Shown here: positions 27,093 to 35,824 of the stretch, piece by piece | Position numbering within the stretch: position 1 is the first letter of the stretch | How the letters are laid out: each line of letters begins with the position of its first letter | Assembly: GCF_000355905.1 (NCBI RefSeq) | Contig: NZ_APLF01000005.1 | Location: 186,001 to 250,000 of the forward strand | DNA: 64,000 nt | From: Psychroflexus gondwanensis ACAM 44 | GTDB taxonomy: Bacteria; Bacteroidota; Bacteroidia; Flavobacteriales; Flavobacteriaceae | Direction: 5' to 3' | Notes under the pieces: model-generated | Databases searched by the model: none | Told to the model about the DNA's origin: nothing | What the model saw: only the letters and a program-made list of their open reading frames with translations | Program-made: the position numbers and the translations under genes

Positions 27093-27105
27093 TACAATTG
27101 TAAAC
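27093..27105. promoter_or_regulatory. palindrome, candidate operator
   Basis: The perfect 10-bp palindrome TACAATTGTA (27093-27102), extended by AAC, 15 bases beyond the first site. Confidence 0.5.
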
Positions 27106-27125
27106 AAATAAAAGTATTCTATAAT

Positions 27126-27138
27126 TTACATTTGTAAC
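27126..27138. promoter_or_regulatory. palindrome, candidate operator
   Basis: TTACA-TT-TGTAA, a perfect inverted repeat that also contains TACATTTG on the plus strand (27127-27134). Confidence 0.5.
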
Positions 27139-27353
27139 TTAGTTTTGATCACTATGGTCGATGAAGACTAACTCACACTGGAAATTTTCCCAAAGCCCTT
27201 TTTTTAGAGATTAAATTACATGTTTACAGTTAGTTAAGTGTATATTGAGGATGTTTACTTTAAGCCATGAGTGACTTATGAACAAGTGAATACACTCTGT
27301 TTCAATTTTTTTGTATACATTCGTATATAATTTAAATGTTTAAACTACTTATA

Positions 27354-27369
27354 GTTTACAATGGTAAAC
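27354..27369. promoter_or_regulatory. palindrome spanning the XRE regulator start codon
   Basis: GTTTAC-AATG-GTAAAC, a perfect 6-bp inverted repeat whose centre contains the ATG at 27361. This is a natural autoregulatory operator position. Confidence 0.55.
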
Positions 27370-27765
27370 AGTGCTGATTTTACAAAACGACTCAAAGAAA
27401 TTTTTGAGTATTACGACCTATCTGCTTCTTCATTTGCAGATCAAATTGATGTGGGCAGAGCTTCTATTTCTCACATCCTATCTGGACGTAACAAACCAAG
27501 TTTAGATTTTGTAATGAAAGTTGTATCCAGCTTTAAGGAAGTTGAGCTGTATTGGCTTTTAAATGGAAAAGGGCAATTCCCCTCTTCCAAAGATAATAGG
27601 AATGGCAATAGTACCAAGGAAGAGCTTGTCGATGACATAAAACCAGTTGAACCAAAGACTGCGGAATCTCTATTAAATCCAAATCAGGCTTCACAACCTA
27701 AAAAAGAAATTCAAAAAGTAATTATATGTTACACCGATGGTAGCTTCGAATCTTTTCAGAATTAG
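27361..27765 (+). CDS. XRE-type helix-turn-helix regulator
   Basis: A 134-residue DNA-binding protein. The Cro/C1 helix-turn-helix covers about residues 8-60 (SASSFADQIDVGRASISHILSGRNKPSLDFVMKV), with the recognition helix at RASISHIL. The rest is a polar linker followed by a short conserved-looking C-terminal tail (KKVIICYTDGSFESF-like), a pattern I associate with flavobacterial XRE regulators. The start codon sits in the centre of a GTTTAC/GTAAAC palindrome; three related palindromes lie toward the divergent M14 gene, so it probably represses itself and that gene. Confidence 0.88.
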   Translation: MVNSADFTKRLKEIFEYYDLSASSFADQIDVGRASISHILSGRNKPSLDFVMKVVSSFKEVELYWLLNGKGQFPSSKDNRNGNSTKEELVDDIKPVEPKTAESLLNPNQASQPKKEIQKVIICYTDGSFESFQN

Positions 27766-27800
27766 TTGTTATAGTCTACTCTAATAACTTTTGATTTAAT

Positions 27801-27808
27801 TATTTTTG
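27801..27808 (+). promoter_or_regulatory. -7 box of the small lipoprotein gene
   Basis: A perfect TATTTTTG ending 9 bases before the ATG at 27818. Confidence 0.6.
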
Positions 27809-27817
27809 CTTAAAAAC

Positions 27818-28189
27818 ATGCGTTACCTCTCTGTATTAATTTTATGTCTCCTTTTTATATCCTGTTATAATCCTGAAAGAAATTGTGAAGATTTCAAAAC
27901 AGGAACTTTTGAGTTTGAAGTTTATTTGGAAGGAGATTTAGTTAAGACTACTTTTATAAGAAATGATTCGACAGAAATCGAAATCTACAAGGACAAAAAA
28001 GATACGGCCTCGATTCGTTGGATTAATGACTGTGAATACGTTTTAAAATCCTTGAATCCGAAAAATTTAGCGGAAGAAAAGCCCATCCACATGAAAATTA
28101 TATCTACCACAAACAATTCTTATACTTTTGAGTATAAAATTGTAGGGAAAAATAAGAAGCAAAAAGGACGGGTCGTAAAAGTGGATTAA
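27818..28189 (+). CDS. small lipoprotein of unknown function
   Basis: A 123-residue predicted lipoprotein with signal peptide and lipobox FISC. The mature part starts YNPERNCEDFKTGTFEF and is beta-rich, with two further Cys (in RNCEDF and NDCEYVL) and the Asp-Ser-Thr-Glu strand; this fits the many small Bacteroidota lipoproteins carrying a single lipocalin- or beta-sandwich-like domain. The ATG at 27818 is chosen over an in-frame TTG at 27806, which lies in the TATTTTTG box. The stop shares TTAA with the stop of the converging parC. Confidence 0.78.
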   Translation: MRYLSVLILCLLFISCYNPERNCEDFKTGTFEFEVYLEGDLVKTTFIRNDSTEIEIYKDKKDTASIRWINDCEYVLKSLNPKNLAEEKPIHMKIISTTNNSYTFEYKIVGKNKKQKGRVVKVD

Positions 28190-30777
28190 TCAAACAATGA
28201 GGACTGCTGGTTATCTTCTTTTTTATCTTCTATTTCTGGGACTATAACTTCCTCGGATTCTTTATCAGAGGGTAATGGTTCTATCAGATCAATCTGCTTA
28301 ATTTGATCTGAGGTGAGTTGATTGCCTTGAGCCTTAATTCCTTTAATAGATATAAAGTCTTCTAGATTTACGACTTCATTGGATCTTCTCTCTTTACCTC
28401 TAGTCTTTTTAAACTCAATTTCAATTTGAGGAATATAGTCTGTAGAGACTACTTCCAGTTGAGAGTTAGGATGTTCAGTGATAATTAATTCTTCCTTGTC
28501 GGGGTTATCAATTTGAAAGCGTTTGACGTAATATTTTTCTTTCTCTCCCTCCCAGTATACAAGCGAAATTGGTTTTTTAGAATTCCATTTCTCCATAACT
28601 ATGATGTCGTTTTCAAAACGGGTAGTAAGTTCAGGAACAATGGTTTTAGCAATTCCGTTTTGTCTAATGATGAGTAACCTATCCTCACCTTTAAAGGCTC
28701 CCAAGAGCTCTCCCCTTTCATCCACGTTAAGACGTCTTACCGTTTCATCGAACCATATTTTTCTTGGTTTTAAGGTAGAAACTCCTTCTTCTTTTAGCTC
28801 AACGCTTTTAATGGGCATTTTGGAGACTAAATTTCCCTTCACATTTCTGCCCTTAATGGTTAAATCTGAGAAGTCAATATCAAATTTTAAGCGTTTTAAA
28901 CCTTTCTTTTGTCTTAAAAAGACAGTCACCAACTCCGCTTCACCGTTAGGGTTACAAGAAAAATATAAAACTTTTGTACCCGGCTTATCTTTTCCAACAC
29001 TGTATGCCTTATCTCTTGTTATCGAGGTAACTGCAAAACGCTTCATATAGTTATAACCAGCTTTTCCATCCCGATAGATGAGATTATAGATGGTTCTTTT
29101 ATCTTTTTTCTTGAAGATTCCTACATACAAGATATTCTTTCCAATAAAGGTCTTCCCCTCTACCTTAGTTACCATCATAGTCCCATCTTCAGTAAAACAA
29201 ATGATATCGTCAATATCACTACAATCGGTAACATATTCATCTTTCTTCATTGAAGTGCCTATAAAGCCTTCACTTCTGTTGACGTAAAGCTTAGTGTTTC
29301 GGATTATGACTTTGGTGGCTTCGATATCTTCAAATAATTGAATTCTCGTTTTGCGTTCTTTTCCTTTGCCATATTTCTCTTTAAGCATTTTGAAGTAATT
29401 GATAGAATAATCTATCAAGTGGTCAAGATCTTTCTTTACGGCTTCGATATCCGCTTCCAAGGTTTCTATTTTTTGCTCCGCTTTGTCAAGGTCGAATTTT
29501 GAAATTCTTTTGATTTTGATTTCAGTAAGCCTAGAAATATCGTCTCTAGTAATATCTCGTTTCAAATGCTTTATATGAGGCTGTAACCCCCTATCAATAG
29601 CATCTATAACACCATCCCAAGTTTCTTCTTCTTCAATATCTCGGTAGATGCGTTTCTCTATAAATATCTTCTCTAAGGACGCAAAATGCCATTGCTCTTC
29701 AAGTTCTCCAAGTTTTATTTCTAACTCGGTTTTCAAGAGCTCTACTGTATTTTCAGTGCTCATTCTCAATAGCTCGGACATTCCTAGGAAATGAGGCTTA
29801 TCGTCAATGATAACACAGCTTAAGGGAGAGATTGAAACTTCACAATTGGTAAAAGCAAATAAAGCATCTATAGTTTTGTCTGGTGAAATGTTATTGGGTA
29901 AGTGAACCAATATTTCAACATCTGAAGACGTATTATCTTCAATTTTTTTAATTTTAATTTTACCCTTGTCATTTGCCTTCAGGATAGAATCTATGAGTGT
30001 TGATGTGTTTGTTGAATAGGGAATTTCGGTAATCACCAGTAAATTCTTGTCTTTTACTTCAATATTGGCTCTCACTCTTATTTTCCCTCCTCTAAGGCCA
30101 TCGTTATAATTTGAGACATCCGCGATTCCTCCAGTTGCAAAGTCTGGGAATATTGTAAAACGCTTACCTTCTAGATGCTTGATGGACGCGTCAATAAGTT
30201 CAATAAAATTATGGGGAAGAATCTTTGTGCTTAAACCCACAGCAATACCTTCCGCACCTTGGGCCAATACCATTGGAAATTTAACCGGTAAGTTAACGGG
30301 CTCTTGTTTCCGGCCATCGTACGAAATTTGCCATTCCGTGGTTTTTGGATTAAAAACAACCTCCAGAGCAAATTTGGATAACCTTGCTTCTATATACCGA
30401 GATGCTGCCGCACTGTCTCCTGTAAGAATATTTCCCCAGTTACCTTGAGTGTCTATTAAAATGTCTTTTTGACCAATTTGAACGATAGCATCCCCTATAC
30501 TTGCATCTCCGTGCGGGTGGTATTGCATCGTATGGCCTACAATATTGGCAACCTTTGTATATCTTCCATCATCTAGATCTTTCATAGAATGTAAAATCCT
30601 ACGATGTACAGGCTTAAAACCATCTTCTATGGCGGGTACTGCTCTTTCTAGTATAACATATGAAGCGTAATCTAGGAACCATTCTTGGAACATTCCAGTT
30701 ACTTTTACAGACTCGTCTTTTGCAGTAGGATCGAAAGGCTCTTGAGATTCAGGATTTAAATCTAGATCGTCACTCAT
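28186..30777 (-). CDS. parC: DNA topoisomerase IV subunit A (GyrA/ParC family)
   Basis: An 863-residue type IIA topoisomerase DNA-cleavage subunit. The winged-helix region carries the catalytic Tyr128 in SAAASRYIEARLS; HPHGDASIGDAIV (about 87-99) is the quinolone-region motif. The coiled-coil gate follows (about 380-470), and the C-terminal beta-pinwheel ends in an acidic, low-complexity tail. Pairing with parE in one transcription unit identifies topoisomerase IV rather than gyrase. ATG overlaps the preceding small membrane-protein gene's stop by 4 bases, and its own stop overlaps the converging lipoprotein gene. Confidence 0.95.
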   Translation of the reverse strand: MSDDLDLNPESQEPFDPTAKDESVKVTGMFQEWFLDYASYVILERAVPAIEDGFKPVHRRILHSMKDLDDGRYTKVANIVGHTMQYHPHGDASIGDAIVQIGQKDILIDTQGNWGNILTGDSAAASRYIEARLSKFALEVVFNPKTTEWQISYDGRKQEPVNLPVKFPMVLAQGAEGIAVGLSTKILPHNFIELIDASIKHLEGKRFTIFPDFATGGIADVSNYNDGLRGGKIRVRANIEVKDKNLLVITEIPYSTNTSTLIDSILKANDKGKIKIKKIEDNTSSDVEILVHLPNNISPDKTIDALFAFTNCEVSISPLSCVIIDDKPHFLGMSELLRMSTENTVELLKTELEIKLGELEEQWHFASLEKIFIEKRIYRDIEEEETWDGVIDAIDRGLQPHIKHLKRDITRDDISRLTEIKIKRISKFDLDKAEQKIETLEADIEAVKKDLDHLIDYSINYFKMLKEKYGKGKERKTRIQLFEDIEATKVIIRNTKLYVNRSEGFIGTSMKKDEYVTDCSDIDDIICFTEDGTMMVTKVEGKTFIGKNILYVGIFKKKDKRTIYNLIYRDGKAGYNYMKRFAVTSITRDKAYSVGKDKPGTKVLYFSCNPNGEAELVTVFLRQKKGLKRLKFDIDFSDLTIKGRNVKGNLVSKMPIKSVELKEEGVSTLKPRKIWFDETVRRLNVDERGELLGAFKGEDRLLIIRQNGIAKTIVPELTTRFENDIIVMEKWNSKKPISLVYWEGEKEKYYVKRFQIDNPDKEELIITEHPNSQLEVVSTDYIPQIEIEFKKTRGKERRSNEVVNLEDFISIKGIKAQGNQLTSDQIKQIDLIEPLPSDKESEEVIVPEIEDKKEDNQQSSLFD

Positions 30778-31250
30778 AAGTTAGTTTGGTTTTTTGCTAT
30801 GATTTTATCTAAGGATAATTTCAAATATCTAGTTTTTCTGGGGCTTAATAAGCTGATATTGGTATGAACATCTTTTATTGAATTCTTTGTTGAATGCACA
30901 ATATGTAATCTTCTGTAAATGATGAAGTTGGTTATTCTATAAGATTTTATTTTGTCTTTTTTTATTTCATGAATTTTGGTCCTATAATTTACGAATTCAG
31001 ATAGTATAGCTCCTCTGTTTAAAAATGAAACTAAACTCCCTTCACTGTCATATTCAAAATACTTTCCAGCGAAGTAAATATAAATTAACCACAATCCCAC
31101 CCCTGTCAAAGCTGCGTAAAAGTAGTTCTCGGAAGGAAACAATTGCTGACCTAATTGATAATTTAAAAAGATAATTAATAGAAAAAGTATTACTGAAAAG
31201 TAATACACTCCCGGAATAACCTTTACCAATCTATGATTACTTAACCTCAT
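30774..31250 (-). CDS. small membrane protein between parE and parC, unknown function
   Basis: A 158-residue protein with two predicted membrane helices (about 13-31 and 43-62) followed by a basic cytoplasmic-type domain of about 90 residues ([18 protein letters not shown]..., rich in Lys, Arg and Ile), reminiscent of bacterial PH-like domains but not certain. Its ATG lies 14 bases inside the end of parE and its stop overlaps parC by 4 bases, so all three genes are translationally coupled. Why a membrane protein should be locked between the two subunits of topoisomerase IV is not apparent. Confidence 0.82.
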   Translation of the reverse strand: MRLSNHRLVKVIPGVYYFSVILFLLIIFLNYQLGQQLFPSENYFYAALTGVGLWLIYIYFAGKYFEYDSEGSLVSFLNRGAILSEFVNYRTKIHEIKKDKIKSYRITNFIIYRRLHIVHSTKNSIKDVHTNISLLSPRKTRYLKLSLDKIIAKNQTNL

Positions 31251-33117
31251 TAATTTCTTCTTTGACTTCTTCTACGAGGTCGATTTCTACTTTCAAATTA
31301 TCTATGATGAAATTTTGTCTATCTGGTGTATTTTTCCCCATATAGAACTCTAAAATTTCGGGTATGCTTTTATATTTATCCAACATTACAGGATCCAAAC
31401 GGATATCATCACCTATAAAATTTTTAAACTCATCTGGAGAGATCTCCCCTAGTCCTTTAAAGCGGGTGATTTCTGGCTTCCCTCTTAATTTTTTTAAAGC
31501 TTCTCGCCTTTCTGTTTCAGAATAACAATAAAACGTTTCCTTTTTATCTCTAACTCTAAAGAGTGGTGTTTGCAAAATATAAAGGTGACCTTCCTTAATT
31601 AGTTCTGGAAAAAATTGGAGGAAAAAGGTGATGATAAGTAACCTAATGTGCATACCATCTACATCTGCATCGGTTGCTATCACTATATTATTATAACGCA
31701 GGTCTTCTAGAGAATCTTCGATATTAAGAGCGGCTTGAAGCAAATTGAATTCTTCGTTTTCATAAACGATTTTTTTACTCAGTCCATAAGAATTTAGAGG
31801 TTTCCCTTTTAGGCTAAATACGGCTTGGGTATTTACATCTCTAGATTTTGTAATACTTCCACTAGCCGAATCTCCTTCGGTTATAAACAGTGTAGTTTCA
31901 AGATAACCTTCCTTTTTGGTATCTTCTAAATGTATTCTGCAATCCCTTAATTTCTTATTATGAACACTTGATTTTTTGGCTCTATCTTTTGCTAGTTTTC
32001 GGATTCCAGAAAGATCTTTACGCTCCTTCTCTGCTCTTAGAATTTTTCTGTGTAATTGTTCAGCAGTCTCGTTATTTTTATGGAGGTAATTATCAAGCTT
32101 TTGCTTCATAAAATCCGAGATAAAGGTTCTAACCGTTGGTAAGTCCCCTCCCATGTCTGTAGAACCTAATTTTGTTTTGGTCTGACTTTCAAAAATAGGC
32201 TCCATGACTTTAATACTCACAGCAGAAACAATAGACTTTCTTATATCACTGGGTTCAAAGTTTTTCTTGTAGAAATCTCTAATGGTTTTCACGATAGCTT
32301 CTCGAAAAGCAGTCTGGTGAGTTCCCCCTTGTGTGGTATTTTGACCATTTACAAAAGAGTGGTATTCTTCAGAATATTGTGCTTTACTAAAGGTGATCGC
32401 CACTTCAATATCGTTACCCCTTAAATGAATAATAGGAAATAATCGATCTTCCTCTCGGATTCTGTCGCTGAGTAAGTCTTTTAAACCCTCTTCAGAGTAA
32501 AACTTCTCACCATTGAACATTATAGTAAGTCCTGGGTTTAAATAGACGTAATTCTTGAGCATCTTTTCGATATATTCATTTCTGTATGAATATTTCTTAA
32601 AAATAACTTCATCGGGAATAAAAGTTACTTTAGTGCCTCTGCGTCTTGAGGATTGCTCAAGATCTTCTTTATTTACTAAATTACCTTGATCAAATTCAGC
32701 AGACACCGATTTTCCATCTCGTGAAGATTCAACCCTGAAATAACTCGAAAGTGCATTAACGGCTTTGGTACCTACACCATTAAGACCAACAGATTTCTTA
32801 AAGGCATTGGTGTCGTATTTTCCTCCAGTATTCATTTTGGAAACTACGTCCACCACTTTCCCTAAGGGAATTCCACGTCCATAATCTCTTACAATGACTT
32901 TTGAGCTTTGTATAGATACTTCGATAGTTTTTCCAGATCCCATTACAAATTCATCGATAGAATTGTCCAAAACCTCCTTTAATAAAATATAAATACCATC
33001 GTCTGCACTAGACCCATCTCCAAGTTTACCTATGTACATACCCGGACGCATGCGTATATGTTCCTTCCAGTCTAGTGATTTTATGTTATCCTCTGTGTAC
33101 TTTGTTTCTTGTGCCAT
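31237..33117 (-). CDS. parE: DNA topoisomerase IV subunit B
   Basis: A 626-residue ATPase subunit of topoisomerase IV. The GHKL ATP-binding fold shows [11 protein letters not shown], the glycine-rich DYGRGIPLG and [13 protein letters not shown] motifs, and the transducer domain has [12 protein letters not shown]. The TOPRIM domain carries EGDSASGS and [10 protein letters not shown] for Mg binding. MAQETKY at 33117 is preferred as start because it matches usual ParE beginnings; an in-frame ATG at 33132 would add five residues. It heads the parE - membrane protein - parC unit. Confidence 0.95.
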   Translation of the reverse strand: MAQETKYTEDNIKSLDWKEHIRMRPGMYIGKLGDGSSADDGIYILLKEVLDNSIDEFVMGSGKTIEVSIQSSKVIVRDYGRGIPLGKVVDVVSKMNTGGKYDTNAFKKSVGLNGVGTKAVNALSSYFRVESSRDGKSVSAEFDQGNLVNKEDLEQSSRRRGTKVTFIPDEVIFKKYSYRNEYIEKMLKNYVYLNPGLTIMFNGEKFYSEEGLKDLLSDRIREEDRLFPIIHLRGNDIEVAITFSKAQYSEEYHSFVNGQNTTQGGTHQTAFREAIVKTIRDFYKKNFEPSDIRKSIVSAVSIKVMEPIFESQTKTKLGSTDMGGDLPTVRTFISDFMKQKLDNYLHKNNETAEQLHRKILRAEKERKDLSGIRKLAKDRAKKSSVHNKKLRDCRIHLEDTKKEGYLETTLFITEGDSASGSITKSRDVNTQAVFSLKGKPLNSYGLSKKIVYENEEFNLLQAALNIEDSLEDLRYNNIVIATDADVDGMHIRLLIITFFLQFFPELIKEGHLYILQTPLFRVRDKKETFYCYSETERREALKKLRGKPEITRFKGLGEISPDEFKNFIGDDIRLDPVMLDKYKSIPEILEFYMGKNTPDRQNFIIDNLKVEIDLVEEVKEEINEVK

Positions 33118-33234
33118 AGTTTTTCTCAACATCGAAATATACTACGATTTCTGTAAAATAAAAATCATAGCACAAATTTAAAATCTTAAAGCTTTTGGAG
33201 CATCTTTAAGGTAGAAATATTTTTAAAAACCAAA

Positions 33235-33266
33235 AAAGCCCTCATTAATTTCATAATGAAGGCTTT
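33235..33266 (-). terminator. intrinsic terminator after the ferredoxin gene
   Basis: AAAGCC (33235-33240) and TCATTA (33242-33247) pair with TAATGA (33254-33259) and GGCTTT (33261-33266), one mismatch; T-tract on the minus strand. Confidence 0.8.
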
Positions 33267-33291
33267 AGCAAATTAAAAGTATCGAGTAAGC

Positions 33292-33642
33292 TTATTTTTT
33301 ATGCATAAAAGATTGCTTTTCTAAAAGTGTTTCTTCAGATTCCACGTGTTCATCATCAGGAACACAACAATCTACTGGGCAAACCGCTGCACATTGGGGT
33401 TCCTCATGAAATCCCATGCACTCCGTACATTTGTCTGCTACTATATAATATAATTCATCACTAATAGGTTCCTGAGCTTCTTCAGCATTTGCCTCTTTTC
33501 CGTTTGGAAGAACAACATCACCTTCCAAATCTGTTCCATCTGCGTGTCTCCAATCATCACCGCCTTCATAGATTGCTGTATTAGGGCATTCTGGCTCGCA
33601 AGCACCGCAATTGATACATTCGTCTGTTATTTTTATAGCCAT
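33292..33642 (-). CDS. 4Fe-4S dicluster ferredoxin
   Basis: A 116-residue small electron carrier. Cluster I ligands are in [12 protein letters not shown] (9-20), and the second set in [18 protein letters not shown] (about 73-90), the pattern of a two-[4Fe-4S] ferredoxin with an insert between motifs and an acidic loop of about 45 residues between the two halves, as in other Bacteroidota ferredoxins. It is divergent from the LuxC-like reductase/serC unit; the close pairing suggests but does not prove that it feeds electrons to the reductase. It has its own promoter and terminator. Confidence 0.93.
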   Translation of the reverse strand: MAIKITDECINCGACEPECPNTAIYEGGDDWRHADGTDLEGDVVLPNGKEANAEEAQEPISDELYYIVADKCTECMGFHEEPQCAAVCPVDCCVPDDEHVESEETLLEKQSFMHKK

Positions 33643-33668
33643 TTGAGTAATATTTATGTAAGTTTGTT

Positions 33669-33699
33669 CAAAAATAGGAATACTCTAACGGTTAGCCAA
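33669..33699 (-). promoter_or_regulatory. ferredoxin promoter
   Basis: On the minus strand TTG (33699-33697), 20-base spacer, TATTTTTG (33676-33669), 26 bases before the ATG. Confidence 0.75.
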
Positions 33700-33704
33700 C
33701 TTTT

Positions 33705-34739
33705 ATGACTTTAGATGATAGAATAGATGCCTTTTCAGAACTTGGATTATGCCTACAAAATTACACAGATTCTAAAGATTTAAGCTCTAATTTTTCACAA
33801 AAATTGACTAATATCATTAGGCAAGCTGAAATCCAAAATGCCTGGTTTACTCAAGACCAGGTTCATTTATCGATAGCGGCTTGGGCAAAAGCTTTAACAA
33901 AAGAACAGCTTCGTAATTGGCTTACTCCCTACAAGATATCGCCGATGCCTAAAAAAGATGTCGCTGTTATTATGGCTGGAAATATACCCTTAGTGGGCTT
34001 TCATGATTTTTTATGCGTTCTTATTATTGGCCACAAAGTGATTGGTAAGTTATCTTCCAACGATAATTTGCTACTTCCTTTTATGGCTGAAGAGTTGATT
34101 AAAATTCAACCGGGTTTTGAAGATAAGATTGAATTTACAAAAGATAGATTACCAAAATTTGATATGGTTATAGCTACAGGAAGTAATAATACAGCAAGGT
34201 ATTTTGAATATTACTTTAAAAATAAACCTCACATTATTCGAAAAAATAGAAATTCTGTAGCTATTTTAAACGGAAATGAATCTAAAGCTGAACTTGAAGC
34301 CTTAGGGGAGGATGTATTTAGATATTTTGGCTTGGGATGTAGAAACGTATCAAAGCTATTTATCCCTGAAGATTATGATGTTGATGAATTTTACAAAGCT
34401 ATGTTTAAATTTAAAGACTACATCAATCATCACAAATACGCTAATAATTACGATTATAATAAGGCCGTTTACTTAATGAGCTCCGTAAAACTTTTAGACA
34501 ATGGTTTCTTACTCTTAAAAGAAGACAAACAATTTTCATCCCCCATTGGGACTTTGTTTTATGAAAAGTACACCAATACTAAGGAGCTTAAAATCACCCT
34601 GAGAAAAAGACGTGATGACATACAGTGTATCGTTGGAAATGAAGATTTTGCGGAGGTTAACTTTGGGCAAACACAACATCCAAAGTTGTCGGATTATGCA
34701 GACGGAGTGGACACTTTAGAATTTTTAATCCAACACTAA
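33705..34739 (+). CDS. acyl-CoA reductase, LuxC-like
   Basis: A 344-residue protein of the LuxC/acyl-CoA reductase branch of the aldehyde dehydrogenase superfamily. VAVIMAGNIPLVGFHDFL (about 86-103) is the nucleotide-binding start, IATGSNNTARYF follows, and FGLGCRNVSKLF holds the candidate nucleophile Cys212. It is 11 bases upstream of serC and in one operon with it and the SerA-like gene, where annotators often call it an acyl transferase. Its substrate is unknown; the context suggests a link to serine or hydroxy-acid metabolism, not bioluminescence. Confidence 0.82.
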   Translation: MTLDDRIDAFSELGLCLQNYTDSKDLSSNFSQKLTNIIRQAEIQNAWFTQDQVHLSIAAWAKALTKEQLRNWLTPYKISPMPKKDVAVIMAGNIPLVGFHDFLCVLIIGHKVIGKLSSNDNLLLPFMAEELIKIQPGFEDKIEFTKDRLPKFDMVIATGSNNTARYFEYYFKNKPHIIRKNRNSVAILNGNESKAELEALGEDVFRYFGLGCRNVSKLFIPEDYDVDEFYKAMFKFKDYINHHKYANNYDYNKAVYLMSSVKLLDNGFLLLKEDKQFSSPIGTLFYEKYTNTKELKITLRKRRDDIQCIVGNEDFAEVNFGQTQHPKLSDYADGVDTLEFLIQH

Positions 34740-34750
34740 AACGATAAGAC

Positions 34751-35821
34751 ATGGAAAGACCACATAATTTTAGTGCAGGCCCTTGTATACTTCCGTTGGA
34801 AGTCTTTGAAAAGGCTTCACAATCGGTAATTGATTTGGATAACTCTGGACTTTCTATTTTGGAAATTTCTCATAGAAGTACAGCATTTGTGGGGATTATA
34901 GAGAAAGCAAGAGAACTTGCACTAGAGCATCTTAATTTACAGGGCAAAGGTTATAAAGCCTTATTTTTACAAGGAGGAGCTAGTCTGCAGTTTTTAATGA
35001 CAGCCTATAATTTATTAGAAAAAAAAGCGGGCTACTTAGACACTGGAACTTGGTCTTCTAATGCTATAAAAGAAGCTAATAATTTTGGAGAAACTGAAGT
35101 TTTGGCCAGTTCAAAAAGTAGCAATTATAACTATATTCCAAAAGATTTTTCGATCCCAGAAGGCTTAGATTATCTTCACTATACGAGTAATAATACCATC
35201 TATGGAACTCAAATGAAGACGTTCCCGAAAAAAGCAAACACTCCTTTAGTGTGTGATATGAGTAGCGATATTTTCTCTCGCCAACTCGATTATTCACAAT
35301 TCGATTTGATCTATGCTGGGGCCCAAAAAAATATGGGGCCTGCGGGAGCAACCCTCGTTGTAGTGAAAGAGGATATTTTAGGCAAGGTGTCTAGAGCAAT
35401 ACCTTCTATGATGGATTACCAATTAATGATCAAAAGAGAGAGCATGTTCAATACACCTCCAGTATTTTCGGTCTACGTTTCTATGTTGAATTTGGAATGG
35501 CTCTCTAGAAATGGTGGCGTTCCTTCCATAGAGAAAAAGAACCAAGCCAAAGCTGATTTAATTTATTCTGAGATTGATAGAAACCCCCTATTTGAAGGAT
35601 TTACAGCCTTGGAGGATCGTTCAATGATGAATGCAACATTCTCATTAAAAGAAAAACAACTTGGCCCTAAATTTGACGAATTATGGAAAGCTAGCCATAT
35701 CAATGGCTTAAGCGGTCACCGAAGCGTAGGAGGGTATAGAGCTTCTATGTATAATGCATTGACTCTAGATAGCGTTAAAGTACTTGTTGACGTTATGAAA
35801 CATTTTGAAAAAACCGCATAA
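34751..35821 (+). CDS. serC: phosphoserine aminotransferase
   Basis: A 356-residue class V PLP aminotransferase that makes 3-phosphoserine from 3-phosphohydroxypyruvate and glutamate, and also serves the pyridoxine pathway. It starts with the SerC opening HNFSAGPCILP; the cofactor pocket has GGASLQF and the Schiff-base Lys in YAGAQKNMGPAG, and the C-terminus carries GHRSVGGYRASMYNA. All active-site motifs are intact and length is normal. It lies between the LuxC-like gene and the SerA-like gene with 11- and 3-base gaps. Confidence 0.97.
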   Translation: MERPHNFSAGPCILPLEVFEKASQSVIDLDNSGLSILEISHRSTAFVGIIEKARELALEHLNLQGKGYKALFLQGGASLQFLMTAYNLLEKKAGYLDTGTWSSNAIKEANNFGETEVLASSKSSNYNYIPKDFSIPEGLDYLHYTSNNTIYGTQMKTFPKKANTPLVCDMSSDIFSRQLDYSQFDLIYAGAQKNMGPAGATLVVVKEDILGKVSRAIPSMMDYQLMIKRESMFNTPPVFSVYVSMLNLEWLSRNGGVPSIEKKNQAKADLIYSEIDRNPLFEGFTALEDRSMMNATFSLKEKQLGPKFDELWKASHINGLSGHRSVGGYRASMYNALTLDSVKVLVDVMKHFEKTA

Positions 35822-35824
35822 AAA

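Noticed and set aside
27138-27353. A small gene between the M14 and XRE genes
   Set aside because: Only very short ORFs (for example five codons after ATG at 27154) are present, without promoter spacing or coding character.
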